Below, piece by piece: positions 37,983-49,700 of a stretch of DNA of 64,000 nt; within the stretch, counting starts at the first letter, position 1, and every line of letters begins with the position of its first letter. Made by a program: the position numbers and the translations under genes. Source of the stretch: Nautilus pompilius (taxonomy: Eukaryota > Mollusca > Cephalopoda > Nautilida > Nautilidae). Location of the stretch: positions 33,501 to 97,500 of the forward strand of contig JACATO010001561.1 of assembly GCA_018389105.1 (NCBI GenBank), given 5' to 3'. The notes under the pieces are model-generated. The model was not told the DNA's origin and did not search any database. It saw nothing but the letters and a program-made list of their open reading frames with translations.

Positions 37983-39885
37983 GTGTAAAGGCATAAATAT
38001 AAAATCCCAACACCGGATAACAATATTATAAATTTTGCGCAATGACTGTAACTATATACTGCTTGCCATCGCCAGAGAGCAGCACTACGGTGACTGATAG
38101 AATGAAAATGTAATGCGTTTGATTGTAAATCAATCTCTTGTGGAAATGAAAGGAGAAAACCCGCTGTTTGAGCAACAACGGCCAAGTTATAGTGCGATGA
38201 ACGCAGTCAACTGACGGTGTTGCTTATATCACCGACCGCCGCAGTCGGGCAGTATTGCGTAATCTTTTCGCTGAAATATTTCTATGTTTATACACTAATG
38301 ACTTCTGAGAGATGTGCACGTTATTCTAAAGTCTTTCTTGCAATGACATTGTAATGTTTGGTTTCCGAAAGATTGTAGGAAATGTGTGTACAGATCACCG
38401 GAGCCATGCTCCGCCGTGTATGTTAGTGGACACACCACTATTGCATCACTTAATGCTTTTTAAACAAAAAATCACTAAGCATTGGATGAGTTACTATATA
38501 AAAACGTACTTTAACATAACGGAGACAGTGGACCGTTGTGTTGATCTTCACGGGGTCTCCATACCAAGCTTTTTTCGTGTAGTAACTTGTTGTTGGGATG
38601 AAGTTATGAATTAACAAAGCAGTTAACGGTCGCTTTGTTATAATATGTCAAGAACAAACAGTATTAGCTTAATAACAAAATTAATAAATGGCAATTCAGA
38701 AACAAAACAAATAGTTAAGCAGTGCCTTAGTTATGCTATAGCCACATGTTAACAACAACAGGAAATTAAATATAATTATTTCGGATAACGCAATGATTTA
38801 GAAGGCGTTTCTTTTATTGTAAACAGTCTAAAGGTTCATAAAAAAATCATAACCCAACTGCAGCAGCGCTGAACACCCAGGTGGCAGATCAGAGCACGGG
38901 AGCTAACTCCTGTAGTTCGCGGCCAAAAGCATTTTTTTTTTTGCCAGATTTCAGATCAAAGAATTTTCAGATTAAACTGTTTAACTGTGTCTCGACCTTA
39001 CGGCCGTTTAAATGTTAAACGTTTGAAGTTTTGTATTTTTTTTTTAGAAAATTATCACTGGACAAAACTATTTCTTTACGTCGACGTTAATAGCTTCCAT
39101 AAGGAATACCTGGAGCTGACATAGCATAAGGATGAAAGATAGTAAATGCCATGTAAGCTCTATGTAAAGGTGGTCTTCTGGACTTTATATCTCATTAACG
39201 TTGAAGTGAAGATGATTTTCTTTAATTCAGTTTTTTGTTAATGTGAAAACAGGTGAGAGATTCTTTTGGCTAAGTATGTTAAAAATACATTCTTAAATTT
39301 CACTCATGTTTAATATCTGGTTTGTCGTCGTCGTCGTCGTTGTTGTTGTTGTTTTAAATGGATGGAATAGCTTGCCAACGAGGTAGCTAACGGTTATAAG
39401 GTAAATCAGTTTTAAAATTGCATTAGTATGTATTTCTGTTTGTTGCGAACCTTTTTAAGCAATTGTGGCTCCTGCCATCCTTGGACCCATCGAAACTAAA
39501 GTAAGACTGATCACAACCAGCATATACTTTTCTTTTAAAAGTTTGAAACAAGAACCATTGTACGATCGTACCCCTCGGTCGTCATGGAGATCGCTGTCCG
39601 GCACCCTATCTGCACCGGCTGGTATCACGTGATATCAATGAAGAGCGCACTATTATGAAGATGTCTTCGAAATCTAATTACGCGATATACTTCATTTGCG
39701 ATCAACAATGAAGTCGAGAGAGGAGATTCTTCAAAAAGGAATATTTAGATGAGTTCACTCGTTACCAAAAAGTTTTAGTTAGTCGGCGAGAGTTTTAAAT
39801 TTGTTTCATTGTTTCGTTTCGCGTGACTAAAGTTAGATGCTGGTACTTTAATACTCAAACCACCGAACTTATCACCAACCAGTTG
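37983..39885. other. Unassigned non-coding DNA
   Basis: No gene, RNA or known element is recognised. A short GTC/GTT triplet run lies near 39325-39352. Confidence 0.55.

Positions 39886-39964
<79 letters not shown>
39886..39964. repeat. (AAT)n microsatellite
   Basis: About 79 bp of uninterrupted AAT triplets. It produces poly-Ile frames on both strands. Confidence 0.96.
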
Positions 39965-39965
<1 letters not shown>

Positions 39966-40277
39966 CATTATTTTAGAAATCTTTAGAAGTGAAATAATAT
40001 TTCGGTTTCCACCAGAAGTGCGCGCCAGAAATGAACTGAAGAGAAACAAACGCTATCATACGGTAACATCTTTAATATATACCTAGGAAATTCGAGAAAC
40101 AGAACAATAGAAAAACCCGTGTACACAGGTAGTCTTTCCTATTAACAATAACCATGTTATTATACTTCGCTAAATTATTCTACTGGACAAAATTCATTTT
40201 CACTTAATATTTAACGACTGGCATATAGAGCGCCATCTCTACGCGGTAGTCACATGACGGTGTCTGCAGGCGGGTGA

Positions 40278-40523
40278 ATGTCGTGTGGAGGTTTTCTGTT
40301 GTTCTCTATGTCAGTCATTAAAGATGAAGAGAAGACGTTTGTGCCCAGTTTTCGTAGCGCTCCTCAGTTAAGGTTGGCTTCGCTTTTGTTTCTTGTTACT
40401 GTTCTTACACACGTTCTTATACTAGAAAGGATGTACGTAGCTGGAAAATCCCTGCCTCCCAAGGATAGAGAGCGGGCAGAATCCGAGGAAAAGATACGGC
40501 GGCGAAGAAAACGCTTCACACAG
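40278..40523 (+). CDS. Candidate first coding exon, single-pass membrane protein
   Basis: From an ATG at 40278 (a second in-frame ATG is at 40308) the frame encodes 82 residues before a donor-like CACACAG|GTATAG. Residues about 31-50 (LRLASLLFLVTVLTHVLILE) form a plausible membrane-spanning segment. They are followed by a highly charged region with RERAESEEKIRRRRKRF. The topology resembles a type II signal anchor, but I do not recognise the family. No following exon was found on the plus strand, and a gene in this direction would overlap the Lhx3/4 locus. The frame may be a real exon or chance. Confidence 0.3.
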
Positions 40524-40772
40524 GTATAGTTCACAAAAGATGAATTTATTCAGTGTCGAGATGGACAGTGGAGAGTCGTCAACCTCTGCAACTGCGACGG
40601 CAGATGTTGCAGTCACGTGCAAGCATCATCATTACGGTAAATAAGCAAATAAATTAAACAGATCAATAAATAAATAAGCGAATAAATAAAAGAGAAGATT
40701 AAAATGAATTTGTAGGAATGGTTTTCATTTACAAATTACATTGTGAACGAAACACACACACACACACACACA

Positions 40773-40816
<44 letters not shown>

Positions 40817-41690
40817 CGCGCGCGCGCACACACACGAGAATATATAGAGTAAACAAAACATAAAAGTAAATAAATAAATAAATAAATAAATAAATATCTT
40901 TCTTAGTTTTCCAACAGCGAATATTTCGGACGGTGAAAACACAAATATGCACAATAAGGAAAGAAACGTCTCGCGGAGTTGGAGCCGCGGGTGAGGTCTG
41001 TCTGTGTGTCGGGGCCAGGGGCCATGACCTACAGGCAGACAGCCGCGTGTATCGCTGACAGGGTTCATTAAAACAAACAAAAAAACAAACAAAAAACACC
41101 TTGAAAAAATGGAATGGACGAGAAATGAACGTGCTTGTGACCAAACTATATCTTAGTATGTTTTTGTTGTTGTTGTTCTTGTTCTTTTCTACCAGTGTTA
41201 GTATGAGTAGTGATCAGTGTCACAGCAACACTGAAGACAGGCACTCCACTAAGCAGTGCCGCGTCGCTTTAACCCCCCCCTCCAAGATTCTCTTCCCGGC
41301 ATTCCGTGTTCCTCGTGAGTCTTCGCAATAATTCATTTTCTCTCTTTAGTGTTTGACGATTTGCAGTGGTCGGCGAGCTTCAGTCGGCTTCCCGTCGTCG
41401 GCAGCTAATCGTTTCCACGAGCATCTTTTGCTGGAAACGTTCGTCGTGTTTCTACATTCCTCAGGTTTCGCGGATTATTGTCAGCTGAGCCGAACTAAAG
41501 GCTACCCCCCCCCTAACCCGTCTTTCATTGGTTTCTTGAAAATCAATCATCAGTCGGTGACGAACAAAAATCTGATCGCCGCTTTGTTACAGATCCCGCC
41601 CCTTGTTTTCTTCTAGACAAAAGACGTTTGATGGTTCGCTAACGCATCTGGTCGATACGACGACCTTGTCCCCCTTAAGTTCAAGCTGAT
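40524..41690. other. Intergenic DNA downstream of Lhx3/4
   Basis: It contains the CA/CG tract and AAAT repeats described separately, plus short frames without recognised domains on both strands. Confidence 0.5.
40752..40836. repeat. (CA)n(CG)n dinucleotide tract
   Basis: Alternating purine-pyrimidine CA repeat passing into GCGCGCGCGC and back to CACACACG, broken only at 40779-40780 and 40815-40816. Cys/Val-rich minus frames come from it. An (AAAT)n run follows at about 40866-40894. Confidence 0.95.
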
Positions 41691-41709
41691 TTTATTTTAT
41701 TTTTTTTTT

Positions 41710-41741
<32 letters not shown>
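41691..41741 (-). promoter_or_regulatory. Possible Lhx3/4 polyadenylation signals and A-rich tract
   Basis: Read on the minus strand, an A-rich tract begins about 30 bases after the Lhx3/4 stop codon. It is followed by two overlapping AATAAA hexamers (41696-41701 and 41691-41696). They could end the transcript with a very short 3' UTR, but the tract is low complexity and a longer 3' UTR is equally possible. Confidence 0.3.
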
Positions 41742-41745
<4 letters not shown>

Positions 41746-41769
41746 GTGTCGGGCTCGGGTTCCATTGAC

Positions 41770-42133
41770 TTAGTAGACTTCCACGTGGTTTTGGCTAGAG
41801 GCGGGCGGGTACTCAACAAATCCTTGAGAATTTTCATTCACCTCTGACGGCATCAGCCGGGACACGTTGCGAGCGCCGACTAGCGGCAAGGACTCCAGCG
41901 GCATCATCTGTTGGGGAGAGATGGGAATGTTGGGCGACTGTCGTCCGATGTAGGGCGTCGTAGGGGTCATTCCGTTAAAGTGGCCCCAGCTATCCATAGG
42001 TGGCGTCCCGGGCGGCACGACGGGCACCTGCCCCATGTTGGGTTCGTGGTCTACGGGCTGTCCAGTGCTGTACACGTCACCCGGAAGTCGGCCCTGAGAA
42101 ATGGTACCGGGGGGTCTAGGTCGTCCAAGTCAT
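41770..42133 (-). CDS. Lhx3/4: Lhx3/4 (Lim3) terminal exon, C-terminal tail
   Basis: This is the likely last coding exon of Lhx3/4. The minus-strand frame from about 42108 to the TAA at 41770-41772 encodes a Pro/Met/Gly-rich, low-conservation tail ending SSQNHVEVY, as expected for the C-terminal transactivation region of LIM-homeodomain proteins. The best acceptor is TATCTTTTCAG|AT ending at 42134. With the A left by the previous exon it gives SYPN followed by acidic DDLDDLD, which resembles the acidic stretch after the homeodomain in vertebrate Lhx3. That frame meets a stop downstream unless one base is added in the 6-C run at 42109-42114, after which it enters the long open frame. A sequencing homopolymer error is the simplest explanation. 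An alternative acceptor, ATTTCTCAG|GG, is in frame with the tail itself but does not match the phase of the homeobox donor. Confidence 0.8.
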
Positions 42134-42287
42134 CTGAAAAGATATAATGGATACCTAGATGGTAAAATAATTATTTGAAGTATATGCTGATAAAATGTAA
42201 AGAAATTGCCCAAAGTAAAGTAAATAAATAGATTAGAAGAAAGTAATTTTAGTTTAGTTATTGCGAGGAACCTGGTACCGTAAGGGC

Positions 42288-42295
42288 TTATATAT

Positions 42296-42344
<49 letters not shown>

Positions 42345-42353
42345 TATATATAA
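42288..42353. repeat. (TA)n microsatellite
   Basis: About 66 bp of TA repeat with three AATA interruptions, within the Lhx3/4 intron. Confidence 0.95.
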
Positions 42354-42719
42354 TAAAACCCCTAGGGAATAGAAGTGCATCGATTTGATTTTATACAGGT
42401 GTCTGCGCTAATACTATCATCAACTACCTTGCTAAATTTACTCCGTCTATTCATTCTTATTTTATTTTAACACAAAGGCTGCAAGGAAGCTTTAGCACAC
42501 GCAGAGATACAACCTGTAGAATTTAAACTGCAGACTCGAGCCAAAAATTATTTCAGAGATTTCTACCGCCTCTTCTCTCAAATGTTTGATATGCAAACTA
42601 CTGTTTAGCTCGTTCTAGACGCTGCCTTGAAAGATTCAATACCAAAAAAATAATAAATTTATAAGTAAAAAAATTCTATTTTTTGTCACAGGTTAACGTC
42701 GCAGCCCCCGAAACATCTC

Positions 42720-43012
42720 CACAAGTGCTTGGTTCTCTCCCTTTCTCTCTCCACCGGAAGCACGGCGAGATCTCGACTTTCAACCTCATGTCCGGGCCAA
42801 CCGTAACTGAAGCATATTAGTTGGGACGCCACTCTAGTAACGAGATTCCTGTTTTCAGATGTGGAAGGAAACCGGAAATTCCGATGGAAAACAAAAAGAG
42901 CCCGCTAGAAGAAGAATAAACCAGGGTTTGGCAAACCGAGGCGCTCCCAAGGGTATCGAACTCTCGACTTTAGTAGTCTAGCGATCTAACCACTAAACTA
43001 CCGCGCCGCCCT
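42720..43012 (-). repeat. tRNA-derived SINE, copy A of a shared family
   Basis: The minus-strand head (about 43012-42945) reads GGCGGCGCGGTAGTTTAGTG, an A-box-like region, then GAGAGTTCGATACCC, which contains B box GTTCGATAC (42953-42961). The body includes TTTCCGGTTTCCTTCCACAT followed by CTGAAAA at about 42858-42885. The same body core is found in the copy at 57.5 kb. It lies in the Lhx3/4 intron, in the same orientation as the gene. Confidence 0.75.
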
Positions 43013-43629
43013 CCGGTAGTCTAACTACGTTTACTGGTAGCTTGTCTGACACGGGCAAAGTGAAAATCTATATGCTAACAAGCTACTTTCACTGAATAAA
43101 TTTAATTTAACGACACAAGCGCTTCTAACAATAACGGCAGAGTTTAATGTTATTTTTATTGACTTGAAGTATATATATATATCCGCTGGTTAGTTTCGCC
43201 AGTACATTTTTATAGAATTAGGAGTAACAGATTGATAATAATTTAAATTTAAATATTTTACCGTAGAGAAACATGAACCCAGTTTCTATTATTTCATCAA
43301 AAACTAATTCGTCGAGCTCCTCGCTGTAAATAGATACTTTAATCTATTTTTACAAATACTAGATGAAAAAATGAAAGTTGCTCGCTGTCTTGCTAGAATT
43401 TTTTTTTTTTTAAATCGTTTCGTTCCTTCCATTATTTGACTGACAAAACAATCGAGCGCGCGCCTGAGACATGGCGTCATCGTTGCCATAGAAGCAGGAC
43501 TACACTGTAGCTTGGTTGTAATTAAAACAGGAATTCTTTTCAGGTGTTGAATGATGCCAGTTTTGCAGTTTATTCTCCGCTAAGATATAAACCGTACAGA
43601 CTTTTTTATTTTTAAATGTGAAATTCAAT

Positions 43630-43695
43630 AGTCCGGCAGAGATAACGGACAGCGGTTAGGGCGACGGACGGCCTTAGGTTTATAATCCGAAGTGA
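43630..43695 (+). repeat. Possible decayed tRNA-like SINE head
   Basis: ACAGCGGTTAGGGCGACGGA followed by TTATAATCCGAAG resembles the 5' half of a tRNA-derived SINE (A box and anticodon arm), but no B box follows. Weak evidence only. Confidence 0.25.
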
Positions 43696-44974
43696 TTAAT
43701 TCTAACGGCTGAGGGAACAGAAGCCATCTACCTTTTCTTTGTCAAAAGAACAATAAAAAAAAACTTGTTTGCTTAGCATTATTCGATACACGGCAGCAAA
43801 GTTGGACGTTCGTTCTCACGTTTTGATGAGAAGTAACCAGGAAGTTAAAAAATACTGTTTAAATTTTTATGAAAGATGAAATAACCGCATTAAGGTAGCG
43901 CACAGCGATTACGGTCACCTTACGTCATCACTTTCATTTTAATGTTTCCGTAAAAGGGCTGGAACATTACGACGAGTTTCAAATTGTCAACATGAAAAAA
44001 CCTAGCATCTGAACTTTAAGCGGTTATCCGTTATTGCTTTTTCTTAGTCTTTTTGCAAATATTTCCACCTCGACATTATACGATGCAACACGACGTTTCG
44101 GTAATAAGTCTGCAACCAAACCGCATAGTATGCGACAACCAGCGCCATCTCTACAGAGAGATTAAAATGCGGTCGGAGACCTTGGTGACGCTCACGTCGA
44201 CCCCAGTTTCCATGTCACTTACACAAGTCTCGGGGCGGAGGACCTAAGGAATTTCGAAAAATCTCTGCTTTTGTTTGTTTACTGTAAATATGTTTAACCA
44301 CATTTCTATCTCAAATCTGGTGTGACTTTAGGCGAACTTTGTCCGGACCATCCATTTCTAATACTCGTCATTAAAAAAACATCTTAGCCGGGCTTTTGTA
44401 AGATATTTTCATTTTGGTTCTCCCTGTCATCCATTGAAGATGAAGATGACTTTTCGTTCAGTGGAATCTCGTCTGAAATCACGAAAATTAATCTATCCCT
44501 GCACTTTACCCATCTAAGAGAATTTGACACGCGCCATGTATTAACGGCCTGTGCCATATGTCCCAGAACAAATTTAGAAGGCATTTCAGCACAACCATAA
44601 ATGGAAGACACAACGACTCGCCAACTCTATCAGCTTATTAAATCGCACTGGCAATTATTATGAGGTTTAGCTGGAGTGGTAAGCCACTCTCGGCGTAGCT
44701 TTTACAGCGAGAAGTCTACTACCGCGTTCAGATAGCTATCCCGACGACGCTGCGCAGAGCGATTGCTTCTTTGCAGTCGCTTCATCATTTGATGCAGCGT
44801 GATGTTCACCATGGTTACCTATGCCACGTGGCCGCGCACTGTTCAGTGCCTCAGTAATTTTGCGGATCTTCAGAAGGAGAAAAAAGATTTGTTCTATTCA
44901 AAGTTCTCTGAAACAAGGCATCTTTTCCTAAAATACTAACTGTGTCACCTGATGAGATGAATGCCAGTTGCTTT

Positions 44975-45025
44975 TCTATGCATCAATGCAACGACGTTTC
45001 GAACTTACTTGGCGGCTTCATCAGT
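44975..45025 (-). repeat. Possible terminal fragment of a Penelope-like element
   Basis: The minus strand reads CTGATGAAGCCGCCAAGTAA followed by GTTCGAAACGTCG. The pattern 'CTGATGAAG...CGAAACGTCG' is common near the ends of Penelope-like retroelements. No GIY-YIG or RT frame is visible nearby, so this is a short fragment at best. Confidence 0.3.
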
Positions 45026-45273
45026 TGGTTGTTTGTTTTATTTTCAAGAAAAAATCACTTTTGCTACGTCAAGCGGCGTGTTGTTCTATATCAGGCGACT
45101 GTAGAAGAAAGAAGCTAAAAACCTAACTGAATTCCCTGGAACGAGGTAGAATAAAAACAGCAGCGCGCGATACGTACAGAGTTCTTCCGGTTTGCACTTT
45201 TGCTACTTTGAGAATTCTCCCGATCAGGTGTTCGTTAAGCAAAGTGCACACAATCTCGTCCAAACATACATAC

Positions 45274-45597
45274 TTGGATAAGAGGCCTCGGTCATGCCGT
45301 CGTCAGACCGATCGTCGGCGCTCTGCGAGCTGTCGGGGTCTCCGTTTCTCTTCATCTGTCGAAAGTACGGGCTCCACCGCTGTCTGCCGGCGTCTTTCTT
45401 CAGCCGTTTTTCTTTAGCCCGCCTGTTCTGGAACCAGACCTGCACCACGCGCATGTCAAGTCCAGTCTCGGCGCTCAGCTGCTCCCGGACGTGGCGTGCT
45501 GGTTTCGGGCTCTCGTTGTACGCTCTCTTCAGAGCTTCCAGCTGCTTGGCCGTAATTGTGGTTCGGGGACGCTTGTTGGCCGAATCAATGTCGTACT
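45274..45597 (-). CDS. Lhx3/4: Lhx3/4 (Lim3) internal exon: homeodomain
   Basis: This exon encodes the DNA-binding homeodomain of the same Lhx3/4 gene. After the linker EYDIDSA, the 60-residue homeodomain begins at [14 protein letters not shown], contains [19 protein letters not shown], and has recognition helix [19 protein letters not shown] with W48, F49, Q50 and N51 in place. It is followed by [12 protein letters not shown], a stretch conserved in Lhx3/Lhx4, then an acidic Ser/Asp-rich segment ending TEASYP. The acceptor is TCTCTCCAG|AG and the donor CCAA|GTATGT. The length of 324 nt is 2 + 107 codons + 1, so phases match both neighbours. The intron to LIM2 is about 6.0 kb and the intron to the last exon about 3.1 kb. 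Invertebrates usually have one Lhx3/4 gene, so no 3-versus-4 assignment is made. Confidence 0.96.
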
Positions 45598-46654
45598 CTG
45601 GAGAGAAAAAAAAAGACACAGTGTTATTGACGGCTTTGCAATGAAGCCCAAGTCGGGGGGGGGGGGAATGGTAGAAAGCTCCAAGGGGAGCGAACTCTGG
45701 GCCTAAACCCACCCCGTAAAGGAAAGCGTGATTGAAAACCGACAACCAGGAAGCGCAAAACTATTTCCTTAATTATAGCCAGGCACAAGAGAGTGTAATT
45801 TCAGCACAGAACAGACGTTGGAAAGTAGAGATCTGTTCGGGAACAGTTTTGTACGTGACCGATGATGACCGCTGCCTACCTATGTAGTGGTTAGTTCACT
45901 GTAAACAGAAATCTATTGTGCGAGTTTTCTTGTGGAAGAAGAACGCTCTGAAAGAATGTTTTTACGAAGTTCGGTTGTTAGGGGGGGGCTGTCTCTGACA
46001 TCAGAGATGTGTTACATTGAGCCGTCTAACGTGTAAGTCTTCTCACAGGTACTTCAGCTACAGCAATATGCAAAGTAGCACCAGGTGAAGGTAATGCGTC
46101 TGTAAATGGTCTGTTCAGTAATGCAATACCACCTATCAGAGTTGATTTTCAAAAGATTATAAATCAACGACCCTATCTGGTTTGCTTTGTTGGATAAAAG
46201 ATGGGAATGAGGCAGGAAATAATTATATTATGATTCCCACGTTAAAAAACTATGTTTGAGCTTTTTTTTCCTCTACAAATATAGAATTAAAATCCAGCTT
46301 TCAAATTAATTCTAGAATGAAAACCACAGAAAGCATACAATAAAACAAGAATTGATTTCAGATAAGTTGAGTTTGTTTACAGAAATTAAACTCCAGCTGT
46401 ATGAATTTTGAATAACCAACCACTGTAGCTATCTCAGTATGCCAGAGCTGCAGCAAAATTAACTGGTTACAGTTTCGCATCATTAAAACTTGATGTCAAC
46501 TCGAAACGGCTGTCGGAAACTATTCAATTACGCTCTGTATCTCTTTCCAGTTTCTCGTGGACGTTAGGCCGACTCTTTTGAATCGCGTGACCAACTAAAG
46601 TACTCGATATAAAAGCTTATTTTCAAGTTATTAAACTGATCCGGCCGGCTAACA

Positions 46655-46775
46655 TACCCAAATCCGTACTGGTCGCCTGGTGCGGGCTGCTAATCTCGCA
46701 GTGGTGGGTCACTGGACAGGGGGTGGGGCTCACAACGTATGCGCTACGCCAGTTACCACATTTACAACTGAGCTC
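46655..46775 (-). repeat. Possible decayed tRNA-like SINE
   Basis: The minus strand reads GAGCTCAGTTGTAAATGTGG, then CTGGCGTAGCGCATACG and GTTGTGAGCCCCACC. This resembles a tRNA-derived head with a damaged B box. Without a conserved body the call is tentative. Confidence 0.3.
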
Positions 46776-49700
46776 GCCAAATGCTTAGTTACATGTACTA
46801 CTTACACAGAGTAACTATGCGAGCTGGTTAACTCCGCCATTTCTAATTTTCAGTATGAGGATAATTGTGCGTTCATCGCCATAGTTTGCTTTTGTTTTAA
46901 CCAACTTTAAGACATTTTGTGCTGTTTCACTTCTTTCTTATACTAACCCTAACTAACCCGATAGTTGTGACTGCTTGATTCCGCAGAGTAACACCAGAGA
47001 GCCACATTGTGTCTCCATCCAAACCCCAGCAGAGTTCTGTTTCTCGACTTACTCTTTCCGGAACTGGGACCCACTCGCGCCAACTCCGTCTATTTTACAC
47101 TTTGTACTGTGGTGGTGATTTATTTTTGAATAGCACTGTATTTATATTGTAAAAATTAAAACCCAGAACATTTCCGGTAATAGTCTTTTTCGCAGCCTGT
47201 ACCATTATAAACTTGGTGTTTAAAGTATCAATCGGCCTAAACGACAGAACGAGTTATTTTGCTATTAACCCAGTAAAGTCATGTCTCCTTCCGCCAAACT
47301 GTGGTTGAAGATAACAAATATATACTATATTTATACAATTTCATTTGAAGCATTTTTTACAAAATTCAAATCGAAATTATTTAACGAAAAACTAAGCATA
47401 ACAGGTGAGTAGAAGAGTGGGTCTGCGGTTCATTCAGGAGAGAAGGCCGCGGCCAATATAATCGGGAATGTTTAGCTTCATGCAGCAGCAATTCTTACAC
47501 GAATCTCACACACAATTATTACTCAAGTGTTCACTTAATTTTTAAAAAAAAACAACAACAACAATCTCTTCCGGATATTCCGTCGTTTGTTTTAAGAGAT
47601 ACTACTTATAGCGGTATATAACGTGTCTCCCAACAGACGGCTGTTAGGTCTCTCATACCGTTAACATCTAACAAAGATACAAACACTTTTAACAAGATCT
47701 CAATTTCCATATAACCGATTATTTTTACATGAAGCATGAAAATACATTATTTAGAATTGCAAGTTCCTCACAAAGAATCCAATTCTAGAAATAATTGGAT
47801 GCGTTCACTGAACAAACACAAACAAAATGTATTACCAGTAAATACTTATAATTATTTTGTAAATCTGTTTGAAATAATTCAGACGTTAATATAAAATGAA
47901 ATTTTTATTTTTATCGATTTCTTTTTTGTTGCTTCAATAAAATGTTATATTTGCAAAAGAGCGAATTCTTAGAAATTCTTTAAAAAAGCGAGTATGAATG
48001 AATATATTTAAATGGCTGTAGATCCTCCGACCATCGAACCAATGTCATACACTCAGAATTCGCAGTGGTTGCTGAGTGACTTTTAATAACTCTCGCAAAC
48101 ATCTAAAATTGGCACCATTAACTGTACCAATGTGCTTGAAAAACTGATAATCGGAATAAAAAACATTGGTGGTACGTTGTCAATAAACAACAAAAAACAA
48201 CGAAGAATAGTGACCACATATTAAAGAACACTGATCGTAGCATATTTTACCACCACTACAAAAAAGTCTTCGTTTTTATGTAAATCACAAATTATCAAAT
48301 GCACTTTATATTGACAGGCCACAATTTTACGCTCTTCTGAAATAGAACAACAGCGATGACGTCAGACTTGTGCAGCCATACAGCAGTGTGCACAACCGTG
48401 ACGCACAGGGCGTTTATCGTCGTATTTACGCGAAAGCCCTGGGGTTCATTCACTGAATTAAATTTAAAAAGAAAAAATCTTCGCTCATCGCCCACATGTT
48501 TACTTAAATTCGCGTGAGATTTTAAATATAAATAAGTAGTTGCAAAATAATCTTTAGTTATGTTGTTGTTGTTTCATAATGTATCCAGATAACCCTGGCC
48601 TAATAAAATTAACTACAAACACTCAGAATAAATGAAAGGAGATTTCTCAGTCACATGGAAACTCCCCAAAGCTGATGGAAAATGTACCCTGATCTTTGCG
48701 CATTATTATTATGATTGGGAAATCACGCTGGACCGTCCGTGGTGTAGCGCCAAGTGCAGCCATATAGTCGGAGACATCCGGGCCTCCTGTCTAATTAAAC
48801 AACCTCATTCCCACCCGGTTCCCGGGAACCGTGAAAGGAAAACTGCAACAGTTACGTTAAGAGTTTATTTATCCTTCCTATACCCCATTTTAACGGTTAT
48901 CGTTTTTGCATCAGTAATCGGAGGGAATTTCGGGGACTGCATCCTCAGCGACTCTGCCGATGTAAAACAGCCGCCCTAATGCTGCCTATACTTTGGCTAT
49001 CTCAATAAACCATTTCCAGTACTGATATCTAATTGCGTGAAATTTTGTATAATTTTTTTTTTAAATACTATTTTTTTTTTACATTGGAAAAATTAAAATT
49101 CTAATCAACTATATCATCTGCGTTTCCAGGCTCTGTAGTGGGCCAGAGGAGCGCTATAACGGGGAAATCTAATAAAATCTCTTCATTTCATTACGCACTT
49201 TATTAGGTATTAAGCTGCCCGCGGATTATGCAAAATTTTTATTGAATACAGTTTATGGCTGAATATAATTTTCATAACCACGTTTCCAAGACGACGCATA
49301 CTATAAAATAATAAAAAAAATTCCTTTTTTGTTTTTCGCTTGTGTACAACTGAATACGCGCGGCGTTCATCAGTAGCTTGCGATACAATAAAGCGCCATC
49401 CATTAAACGTCTTTGTTCTCCCAAGTCTGCGATATTCAGATGGTTTTTATGGACTGACAATTAGACTATCTCCAATCTCTGCTCAGCGGCCGGAAAATTT
49501 CTCCTGTCGTGCGAGAGAAAGTCGAAGTCCCGGAGACGTGCGGTAGTAAGGGGACGCAAATCCGTTGTCATAGTGATGCGCTGTATCTGCTTAGATCTAC
49601 TGTAACAACTAAAGAGAAGAGTTTCGGACCGGGGAGACAACCCTCGGGACTCGGTAACCACGTTAGCGTCAGATTACTGCAGATTTCCATTTGTCTTTCA

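Larger units (their letters stand above)
42134..45273 (-). other. Lhx3/4 intron (homeobox to terminal exon)
   Basis: This is a 3.1-kb intron inferred from the flanking exons, with GT at the 45273 side and AG at the 42134 side on the minus strand. It holds an AT dinucleotide tract (42288-42353), a tRNA-headed SINE (about 42720-43012), a weak tRNA-like stretch near 43630-43680, and a stretch near 44975-45025 that resembles the end of a Penelope-like element. I saw no further coding exon with good support. Confidence 0.75.

Noticed and set aside
44384-44611. 75-codon minus-strand frame with an acceptor-like GTGATTTCAG inside the Lhx3/4 intron
   Set aside because: It could be an extra exon, but it ends in a stop without a donor and inserting it would disrupt the phase match between the homeobox and terminal exons.
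48632-48979. 115-codon plus-strand frame in the Lhx3/4 intron
   Set aside because: It has a hydrophobic C-terminal stretch but no signal peptide, no family resemblance and no splice support.
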